A program made the translations under genes and the position numbers. Below the pieces are notes generated by a model. It worked only from the letters and a program-made list of their open reading frames with translations. It was not told where the DNA came from and ran no database searches. Positions 36,391 to 46,113 of a stretch of DNA of 64,000 bases are shown piece after piece. The first letter of the stretch is position 1, and each line of letters begins with the position of its first letter. The stretch comes from Paramacrobiotus metropolitanus (Eukaryota; Tardigrada; Eutardigrada; Parachela; Macrobiotidae): NCBI RefSeq assembly GCF_019649055.1, contig NW_026570302.1:310001-374000 (forward strand). Reading direction: 5' to 3'.

Positions 36391-36460
36391 GGCATAAGAA
36401 CGATGGTCACTACACTACAGTTTTCGCGATAATAAATACTTTATTACAACTTCCGCAATA
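36391..36460 (+). repeat. Dispersed ~70-bp repeat, copy interrupting G exon 2b
   Basis: Second copy of the 35836-35905 repeat. It sits where F has coding sequence (VEDVFK), so it is an insertion that destroys the G frame. Confidence 0.75.
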
Positions 36461-38537
36461 TAATTTGAGCTTGACGTGCATGTGATGGATGCGATCGACT
36501 ACGTCAGCAAATGTGACACCGGAACGTGGTCCGCAATCCGCTTGGCAGTCATCTATCTGGTGCATTTCCGTGTTTTCTGTAACGGGGCAATCTGGCGTCG
36601 GCCGGTGGCCGGTGCGCTGTGCATGAGCCTGACGAATTCATGCTGCGCCCCGTTAAACGTTTCTTTAACATCGAGAGCTCCCTCTGTGAATTCATCAAGA
36701 TCTGTGGCGCTCTGCCGTGCGATAGCCTCCGACTGGTCCGCTGTCCGTTCATCCTGTCTGTCCGAGTTAACGGGAATCGCCTTTTCCTGACCTCTGCCGA
36801 GACGCCGCTCATGGTAACGTCCCGGCTGCAGTTGGGCGATGATTTTCACTGTGCGCTGTGGGATGCGTTGGACAAGAATTTGACTGTGCCGGACGAGCAA
36901 CAAGTGAAAAAACTGTCTTGGTGGTTGTCTGCGGGCAAGAATAAAAAGCACAAGAAAACCGTGCGTCAGGTAACAATTCTCATTTTTTTAAATATTTGTA
37001 ACACGACTAATCCGTATTGCGGCAATGCCGGGAATGCGAAGACGTCGGAGTGTGCAGATGTTATGTACGACACAAACCGCTGATCCGCGCCCGTCGTCCA
37101 ACTTCCGCGGGAAAGAAGTGGTGCTGCGATGGGATGAGAAGCGTGCCGTTGGAACAACTTTCCCGTATCGCTCTGCATTTTCTTCTGCAGCTGTCCGATC
37201 CGTCGGCGCAGTGATGCTGTGGCAATTCATGCCGCTATTTGCTAGCCGGGTGCACTTTGCATGCATTTCACCATAAAGAACACCATTGTGGTATTTTTTG
37301 GATTAATAATTCTGATAAACTAAACTGAATGTGATTTGATTTGTTGCATAATTTGGCTTCTCGTTTTGTCGGCTATCGTTTCAGGTGTTTTTTATCATGT
37401 GTGCCATGCAAATTACCGTAATTTGGTATAGTCTGTAATTTGGCTTTATTATGCAAAATCCGTTTTCTTGTTAATCTTGTTTTGGTAGTACTCGTACTAT
37501 TTAGATACTTAATAATAACAACTTACAAAAACAAAGCACGCGTTTCGGAACTTGTTAAGTAATCGATAATAAGTAATAATGTGGCATTTTGAGGGGTCAT
37601 CGAGGTAGATAGTCTGTTAGTGTAATCTGCCATTTGTCGCTGACTTATTCCGCGCAACTCGCGGGATCTTCTAGAAAACAGAAATCACTTATTTTCAGTT
37701 TTAAGTCTGTCGAGTAATAAATGGGAGTGAACCGCTCGGGACAGTGGGAGTTTCTAATGGTTCTAGAAAAACTTTACGCAAGAATTGCGCATACACCGCT
37801 TAGCCCGCATACACAGTTTAGAATCGAAAAGCAGATGCATTTTAACGCGCACGAGCACTGAATATTAAACTTTGACGCCTATCGAGACATCGAGTAGTAT
37901 CGACTATCGAGGCGTATTTCGGTTCAGAGTTTACTGCGTAAGCATGCATGGTTATGCGCATTGTAATTTGTATGTACCCGCGTTGCATTAGTATAAGAAT
38001 TCATTTATGGCGAGTTATCGAACGTTAACCGTACGATACGGCAACAACCCATGAGTAATCACGAATGATGCATAGAAAAAACATCCAATAACGCGATAAC
38101 GAAGCAACCGTTGCAGCTGCGATATTTGAGCGCCCCAACTTACGGTAAATTATACGTATCATGCGGTACGGGGAGCACTGTATAAGGAACGCGAAACGAA
38201 AATTAGAAAATTTTACGACTTAATTAATTTGTATGGCAGGTGAACAACGTGTTGTACTTTACTATGCGATATCACAATAGCAAAATATCCACATGACAAT
38301 TTATGCAAATTAGCACTGAAATTAATCAATTTGTTTGTCTAATTAGATTGATTTCAGATTTCAGACTTAATTGTTGCCAAATAAAGAAGTCGCTCTGCTG
38401 GGGCTCCAATTAATAAATGAAGATTCATAATAATGGCAGAGGTTATTTTCAATATTAATTCTGATATTCCATAAATGAACTGCGTGTGCGACCTAAAACA
38501 ACTGCAGATTGCATGGATAAGTCAACGATGCCGAATC

Positions 38538-38563
38538 GTAAATCTAGTCGAGACTAGATTTAC
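38538..38563. repeat. Perfect 12-bp palindrome with 2-nt centre
   Basis: gtaaatctagtc, then ga, then gactagatttac. It lies in spacer without genes. Possibly a protein-binding palindrome or a foldback remnant. Confidence 0.75.
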
Positions 38564-40663
38564 CATACGGCAGACTTATGCAACGTTGCCTTAAAGTGGG
38601 CATGTGTTTACGGTTCCGTGCATCCAATCCATGGACGCAGCCTTATCTCGCAATGACACATGCAGATAACTCACACATGTCGAACCGTTCGACATGACGA
38701 TGAATTTGTGTTTTGAATTCTTATAGTGTTTGTGAGCTTTATTGTAACAAATATCCATGGATCCTGTACTGTACTGTAATAATCCGAAAAATTACAACAA
38801 ACTGAAACAGTAGCCACGATGCCCGACGGAGCCGAAAATCCACCAGCATGATGGACCGGTCGGTTCCACTGCGGGGTGTGGTCGTGTCGCACGCCGACAT
38901 AAGTTGTGCTAGTCAACATTCCGCTTTGTAGTGACCGTTCTTTATAAAGGCTGGCAGTCCGATTAATAAACTCTGTTCAATCAGTCAGTATGCCAGGTCT
39001 GGATTAAGGCTTTGGCGGACTTCGGCCTGGTGGAACGCTGCCAAGGTGCGGGAGGAGATTACCGTTATTATCCAGTGCGGGAATTAGACCCTGCAAATTT
39101 ACTGGCACGAGTCCTGGAAGCTGGCTGCCGACGTTAGGGTTGCAGGAGGCGGGAGGTTAGGAGGGTCAGCACTGCTGCACACGATGAAAAGGAGTAGAAG
39201 GGCCACACGCTCCATAGCAGCGGGAGTCGAAGAAATGTACTCGTTTAATTATCGTACAAGAACGCGCCAACAGAGATATTTGCCAACACCTGATGGTAAT
39301 AAGACTTAATCATTCACCTGTATTCATGCTTTTTCTGCTTCTTTTATGCGAACACTTCTCAAAGGCGGCAAAAGCCACAGAATTGTGTACATATGTGATT
39401 TATGATTAGTAGATCACGAGTAACATGGTGAAGAGCGGCCTACTAATTTTACCGAGAATGACACTGCATTAAGTTGGTCTGCAGCTGTCACATTCTCCGG
39501 TCTAGTGATGCTCTGCTGGTGTCGGTATTTACTAAATGGATGCGTTTCGGTGTCACCGTAGGGAATATCACGGCAATATTTCGGAGTTTCACTGTAGTTT
39601 GATAAATTCAACCCCGGTAGGTTTGTCGCATAATTTGTTTTTTCCTTTTTCACTATCAGCTCTTTATTAATAATCAATGCACAAATCAGGTGGAAGAAAA
39701 ATAAACACATTACATTATTCACAACAGCAAAACTTCGTTTAAACTATCCACTCCGTCCATCGTGCCAATGATAGATGCTGCATTTCCGCGCTGAATTTCC
39801 AGCGATAGCCGTTGACGCAGAATTTCATGCGATCGACGCTCTCCCGTATGCTGCTGCAGTCATTTGCCCAACCCTTTCACAATGGCGATAGCCGACGGGC
39901 CCACCCATTGACCCATCGTCTCAAAGGCGATCGGTTTGCGGTTTTTCCATTTTTCTGTCTACGATCTTCCTGGCAGTTTTGTATCTTGTTTTTAACCATG
40001 ACAGGCTAATTAACTTTCCCAGGTCGCGATTTTCTGTGAAGTCTACACCTACACTGATGCGTCTGTAGATTTCGAAGCACATGGGAAAATGAATAATTTA
40101 TTAAAATACCGGTATAAGGTTTTCATTTAAGTACGTACATGCATTAGGACGATGTACAGTACGTTCGTTTTTGAACCTGCCAAGCGCGATGCGCTGTTCA
40201 GTTGGACACAGGGTTCAATTTAATCTCCAATTGCACTTTTAATTTCGCTTAATGCTAAATTTAGCTTTTTATGGATTAAGAAGCGGGATTTCAGAGTTCT
40301 CGGTACACTGAGGTTTTTCTTCGTAAAAAACGGCGACATACAGTACCGTGTGCCATGAGGGCGGACTGAAAACTGCTGATTGGACCGTTTTCCCGGCCCT
40401 AGCAAATTTCGTGCGACCGGTTTGATCAGCAGATTAATTCGCGAAGTACAGCTTTCAGTCGAAGAAGCACAGCCATCACATAGCGCACTCGCACTTGCGA
40501 AGTTGTTTTTCTGTTCACTTTATATTCTTGCACGAAAGAATTTTGCGGTTCACACTTCGCAGTTAGTATTAGGGTATACTGTTGGCAGTAAAACTCCTTC
40601 GACATTTCGATTATAGATTTACACGCTTGTCGGTTGTCGAAACCATAACGTGCTTTTGCCATA

Positions 40664-41062
40664 ATGGGTCCTAAACCGAAGAAGTTGAAGCCGTCGGATC
40701 AAGCAGACCCCAAATCCTTTAGGATCCAGCTGCGCATCGGCGGTTCCGAGGTGTCCGTGGACAAAGCTGCTCTGGCGGCCGAATCAGCGTACTTCGCCAC
40801 CATGTTCGCGGGGAACTTCAAGGAGAGCGTCTCGAACGCCATCGAACTCCAGCAACCGGCCAACGTCTGCCTGCAAACGCTCGTCAAATTGGTGGAGAAC
40901 GTGGGCAAGAAAGACTCGGAACTGCCCATTGAACAGAAAGACGCCGTTAAAGTGTGGATGGCTGCCAAATACCTGCAAATGGAGAAAGTGGAGAAAACGG
41001 CTGCCGGAATCTTGGATAAGCAGATGGAGCGACCGAAGTGTGCCTACCGCTTGTGGCGGTAG
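40664..41062 (+). pseudogene. BTB (POZ) domain of a kelch-like protein, truncated
   Basis: ATG at 40664; 132 codons. Residues ~20-120 form a BTB domain (IQLRIGGSEVSVDKAALAAES, AYFATMFAGNFKES, then AVKVWMAAKYLQMEKVEKTA). BTB-kelch proteins are Cullin-3 ubiquitin-ligase adaptors. The frame ends early: the last codons (KCAYRLWR) fall in a 10-bp hairpin (41041-41065), and repeats of aaaaagcgcaattaggag follow, so an insertion has probably replaced the BACK domain. Degenerate kelch repeats follow at 41295-41783. A short BTB-only protein could still be made. Confidence 0.75.
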
Positions 41063-41294
41063 GCAAAAAAAGCGCAATTAGGAGCGCAACAAAAAGCGCA
41101 ATTAGGAGTTTTTTTTTATAATGAACAGCAGTGGCAATAGTGTTTTGCAGTGAAATGCAGTTGGGATTAGCGTTGGTCTAATAAAACAACCTGAATCTGA
41201 CGCGCAAAATTTTAGGGTTCTCGGTAGACAAAGGTTTTTCATCGTACTAAACGGCGACATACAGTACCGTGTACCACGAGGGACGGCTGCACGC

Positions 41295-41783
41295 TTGGTA
41301 GCGAAATACGATTATAATCCGGTATGCAAGGTAGAGTTGTACGACGTTCGCAGCAACACATGGACGGAGCATACCAGTTGGACGGATAAAAAGATATTCC
41401 ATCACCGTTGTGGCACGATTGTCTTGGACTGGCACCTATACTTCACGGGCGACTGCGTAGATGCCGGAGGGTTTTCGTTCTACTAGCACAGCAATAGTCA
41501 GACGACGTCAGCATGCTTCCGTGTCTCACTGAGTGAAGACAGAATGTACCGTCCCCAACCGGAATCCATCGCGAATCTAAACGTAGCTCGTTTTCAGCAT
41601 TGCGCCTTCATCAAAGACGGACAGATTTGGGTGTACGGCGGGACGACCCATGTGGGCGGGAACAATAAGCGCACGCGGGCGCTGACGTCCTTTGGTAGAT
41701 TGACGAATAGCCAACCGGCAGGGATCACGAACACGTTTAGCTCCGAATTATTGCTGCGTTGGATACTTTTTTGTCATAAATAA
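41295..41783 (+). pseudogene. Kelch-repeat remnants
   Basis: Two broken pieces. The first (41295-41486) reads CKVELYDVRSNTWTEHTSW, then a frame to TAG. The second (41544-41783) reads NLNVARFQHCAFIKDGQIW followed by VYGGTTH. Both fit the kelch blade pattern (name/value strand, tryptophan, then Gly-Gly). Most blades are missing. They belong to the BTB domain just upstream. Confidence 0.7.
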
Positions 41784-42621
41784 TTGTCAGTGTTAAATAA
41801 GCTGCATTTTTCTTTAACCCTGGTCTGCACTTTCCTTGTGTACACCTTTTTGTATTTTTTAAGTTTTATTTTTGTCTAGAATGTGATTAGCTCAGATAAA
41901 AGTTCTCGTATCCGCCGTGTCGGCCGGTAATAAACATATTCTCAGCGAGAATTTTACTCATTAACACAACAGGCCAAACTTCTAGGGCAAGTCTACTTGA
42001 GCGATTGATCGAGTCACAACGGTTACACCCTCAAAAGTTTCCGCTTAAAGATCAATTCTAACGTAAATACAGTACAGCACATCGATATTCGGTGCAGACG
42101 TACGTGTTTCCATTCGCATTTAATGCGCGACAGCTCAGCGCACGTTAAGTGTATTATTAACAAGTACTTTACATACTACTTATGCAATTTCTAGTTGCTT
42201 CGTTTCCAACTTCGCTTCACGCTAAATTGTACTTTTAACGAGTTAAAAGACAGGATTTGAGAGCTCTCGGAAGACAGCAAGTAATTCTTAACAAAATGGC
42301 TGCTGCCTGCTGTGGTACCTGTTTTAGTTTATCACGAGGGCGGGTTTCACGCTGGTGATTAGTCTATTTCCACAGCGCAGTCTACTACCATAGGAAGCTG
42401 ACCGGCCGGCAAATCCGTTCACGCACTGCTTTCACTTTCAGCCAAAGAGTCACAGTCGCTAAGTTGCTTTATTATTCACGGCACCTCCTTGCACAAAAGC
42501 AGTGGACAGCTGGCAGTCTTTGTTAGCATAAACGTAGTGCGGTTAATACAAGTCGATTACAGGCTTGTCGAAACCTTACCAAATCCGGGTTCGTACTGAC
42601 ATTATGACCTTCTGATCTATC

Positions 42622-43756
42622 ATGCCGATGCAAGTGTACCAGAGCAACTGTGTGAATGTTTTGGGCGATGACGGGATGCTTCGTTACGGGAGAGTGGTGG
42701 ATGTCGCTGACGACGGGCTCTTCATCGACTTTGTATGCCCCACCCGAAGACGAGAACTCACTCCTTTTGGTAGAGTCTTCCTCCCCACTACCACAGATCC
42801 TCTGCACATGCGTTACTGCGAGCAGCCTCGTACTTTCCCAAGCGCGCCGGTCCCCGTTGAAGTGCTGATACGCGAAACTCCCTCTGATTCATGGATTTGG
42901 GTCCCGGGTAAAATGGAGAGGCTGGTGAACTATGATGTACCCACTATGTATGGTGTGGCGCTTGTCCACTGGTGGAATAAAAGGGAGTGTCAGGACATTG
43001 TTCCCGTGGAACGTATTCGCTGCAGGATTCCGGGCCCAGGGGGATGGTGGGGTGCTGTTAGTACTGTACCTGCGCAGCTTACATCTCCTCACTTTGACCC
43101 GCTGGAGGGGAATGTGAAGTGCGCTATCCTTAGCCAGCCTGAGGCCGTGACCAAGGGAATGTTTTCGAAGTGGAGCGTGGCATTGCCAGAAGATTGTGGT
43201 AGTTCTGTTAACGGATACTTCCTGCAGCGCTTGAACACAGAGCTGAGGATACGAGATCATCCGTTCTGCTGTGTGGATGTTACGGATGGGCGATTGTGGT
43301 GCATTCAACGTCGATCATCAACGAAGAACACAGCGGCAGTACCGGAGACGGAGTTCCGTTATGACGATATAGCCGATTATAAGGTAGGCAGTGGCACTGA
43401 CAATTGCGCCGCTTTCTGTGCAAATCGGTTCGTCTTTGCAGGGGAGTTTTGACCGGGTACGACGTTCCTGGGAATTCTGTGCTCGTACGAATACACATAT
43501 CCAGATAAATGTCTGCTGAATGCATCAACGCAAAACGATGATCCAGTGGACGAAGTCAATGCGATGCCGGTGGAAATGTGGCTGGAAACGTTTTCCCATC
43601 AGGACACATGGGACCAGAACAGGCTCCGCACGGTGTGCTTTGCATGGAACTCTCTGCTGAATTCGCCGGTCTTGACTGCTGACCTGGTGCTGAGGACGAC
43701 TGGATATAGCGGTACGCTAGAAACCTCGCGTACATTTCTTCCTTGCATGATGTCGT
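42622..43756 (+). pseudogene. Tudor/F-box family pseudogene H, 3'-truncated
   Basis: Exon 1 (42622-43383, 254 codons) is open: CVNVLGDDGMLRYGRVV, VEVLIRETPSDSWIW, VPVERIRC, then a KH0-like part MFSKWSVALPEDCG ending DGRLWCIQRRS. The acceptor at 43440-43441 leads to a frame that stops within 26 codons; a neighbouring frame gives the F-box MPVEMWLETFSHQDTWDQNRLR, so a frameshift separates them. Homology ends abruptly at the MMS codons near 43756, where repetitive DNA begins. The rest of exon 2 and exon 3 are not found before gene I. Its upstream region resembles that of the BTB-kelch gene. Confidence 0.78.
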
Positions 43757-44400
43757 CGCGTTAGAATGAAGCAAATGACCTTAATGATGTAACGAAAAAG
43801 GTCACGAAAGGTCATCAGAAGCGAATATCATGGTTAAGTATAAAGGTCACGTAACGTGTTAACTTGAACTGCATTCGTGTAATTGTTGTTTTCAGCGTTT
43901 ATAGCACAGAATCAGAAGAAAGAAATCATGTGGAAAGTTTTTGGGGTTAAAATTGATTCGGTCTCTAAAGCCGGCCCCAAGGGAGTAGTTACGGCAGTTA
44001 GCCGGCTCTTCTCCTTAAGCGATTCAGTGTTATAAGTTGGCAAGAGAAACTACGGTAATCAAGCCGGATCTCTTGAATACGAAAGGGGGCCACAAGCGGC
44101 GAAAAAGAGAAAGACAACAGGTGGAATGTTAATGGGGTAAACTTAATGCGGCAGTCAGCCGGCCTTATTAGAGTTGCTACGGTAAATTATGCCGGCCATC
44201 TCTCCAAGCGATTCAGTGTCAGAACTTAACGAGAGAAACTACGGACATTAAGCCGGATCTCTCGAGACGAAGACGGGCTACAAGCGGCGAACAAGATTGA
44301 AAGATAGAATGTGGAAGCGTCATGAGGTAAACCCAATGCGGTAGTTAGCCGGCCCCATCAGAGATGCTACGGTAGAACTTTGCCGGCACTCTGGCCACTC
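43757..44400. repeat. Diverged tandem repeats (agccgg units) after truncated H
   Basis: A block with cggcagttagccgg…gattcagtg…gagaaactacgg…aagccggatctct…caagcggcgaa recurs with starts near 43992, 44149 and 44339 (steps of ~157 and ~190 bp). Motifs such as aaggtcac and gaccttt recur around it. No coding capacity was recognised. It may be part of an unknown transposon that truncated H; 44400-45700 continues as similar low-identity repetitive DNA without a gene. Confidence 0.6.
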
Positions 44401-45870
44401 GAGGCATATTGAAGTTGGATGTGCGACGGAAGGTCAAATCGAAAATTTTACCAGGGAGGCAAGCAAAGAAGTGCTTGATGGCCGCAGAAAATTGGCTAAG
44501 TTCATCCATGACCTTTAATGGAAGTTTGAAAGGAAGTTGGATGACCTTTGGGATTATTACCGCCCAATAGAGTCACCGTATCGGAATCTAAGTCGCATGA
44601 CCTTTTGGGACCATTAACCCAAATGAGTCGCACATCCCGGATCATCTCAACAAAGGATGACCTTTACCAGGGAGGAAGCGAACTACGCTTGTCTACATGA
44701 CGTCCCTCCATGACCTCCTATGGATCTCATTTTAAGTCGTACAATTGATACGCACCATATTCCAAAGATGAAGCAGTATTCCTAAAGTCGTACTTGATAC
44801 GCACCTGATTCTCAAGCGGATTGTGATGAAAAGTCGCACTACGGATGCGCGGAATTGCTCAACAGAGCGGAATAGGCTAAAATGTGGAAAACGGTGGACA
44901 GGACCTGTGACCTTTACGAGTCAGAAATGGAGGATCCTAGTCTACATTTTGATTAATACTTTTGTTGATCTGTTTAACTGTTGATCTGTTTTGTATTAGA
45001 ATTGATATGGAATAGTATTTTGATACAGATCTCTTTAATTCACATTGTGCACTTGGAATTGATGTGATAAAATGGAATAAGAGAATTTGATGTTTTTGAG
45101 CACGCACAGACACCGGCGACCGTCTTTTCGTGGATTCGGGAGTGTGTCCAGCCTCAACGGAGCTCGGCATCCCCCCAGAGGCATGTGAGACGAGGCTTCA
45201 CTAGCGTTCACGCCCGTGGCGCTAGGCGCTACGCCTTTGGATTACGGTCTGTGTTGTGTCTCGCTCTGATTGGCCTGAGTTGTGTTAGTGGGCGCGGCAT
45301 AGCACGTGCTGCGCACAGTGTGGAATTGGCTCTACGTTTTACGATCGAGCTGTGCCGATCATTGTTGAATTTCTGTGCTCCAGGATTGTCAAAATTAAGA
45401 AGTTAGCAATTTGCGGTGCGACGTTTTGTGTTTCCGCATAGCTCGCAATCCAGATCGCATTGCTCCCTCCACAGGATCTATCCCGTTTAGGTCTCTGTCT
45501 CTGGATCCATTCTGGATCTAGCATTAGAGTGCCATAGGTTGAAATGAACGATGTAAATTAATGTACAGATAAGATGAAAATTGTGACTGTGTCAGATAAC
45601 TAGTTTTGAAATTTTTGGGTCTCAGGATTTACGTGGTTGAGCCGTTGTTCAAAATGACTCGTATAGTGAATATGGTCTGTTGTTGAGAAGGTCGAAGCGA
45701 AGTACTAGTATACGTACCAGTATAGGCATGATTGGGGAAGAACACAGCTGACCAGTGAGTCAGTGAACACCACCTGGGGGGGCTGTCACTGTCAACTGAA
45801 CAGCTTTGGTGTTTTTCTGGACCATCAACTCACCAGTCCACGACGTAATGCTACGCGCGTTATGCATAAT

Positions 45871-45906
45871 GCGCGATTGCACGGCATATTGGCCGTGCAA
45901 TCGCGC
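45871..45906. repeat. 15-bp inverted repeat upstream of gene I
   Basis: gcgcgattgcacggc (45871-45885), six bases, then the exact complement (45892-45906), about 210 bp before the ATG of I. A larger nested version lies at the same place before J (51011-51088). Confidence 0.85.
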
Positions 45907-46113
45907 ACCATGCAGGCAAAAGCGAGCGGGAATTCCCCAATTAAGGAACGATTTTGCCGTACTGCAGAATCAGTTTCATAAATTGGGAAATTCCACTCGA
46001 AATATTTCTACTTTTACGTTAGGACTTTTACGTTTTACTTTTAGGAGCTGAAACCGGAAAAAGCACATAATTATTTTTTCCTGTTAACTTCAGTCGACAA
46101 CTACCTTCTGGAG

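Larger units (their letters stand above)
34581..37214 (+). pseudogene. Tudor/F-box family pseudogene G
   Basis: Exon 1 (34581-35333, 251 codons) is fully open: Tudor-like pair (NSVDVLGDDGVLRYGRVV; VEVLIREAPRGPWMW) and KH0-like end (MFSKWSVPLPEGYEHAE…DGRLLFIERR). Exon 2a (35476-35716) carries the F-box LPRELWLEVLSHLDTREQNRLR. Exon 2b (36285-36969) is interrupted near 36388-36481 by a copy of sequence also found in the preceding intron, giving an early TAA, and has lost one base near 36565 relative to F. Exon 3 (37058-37214) has one extra A within the FRGKK codons. The head is sound, but the F-box half is not. Confidence 0.82.

Noticed and set aside
38941-39010. LTR-like stretch (ctttataaagg, attaataaa, then a possible primer site)
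   Set aside because: No paired LTR, no terminal dinucleotides or flanking duplication found; too weak to call.
39590-39665. Weak similarity to the 3' flank of F and G (tgataaatt…ttgtcgcataatttg)
   Set aside because: May be a relic of another family copy, but it is too short and diverged to annotate.
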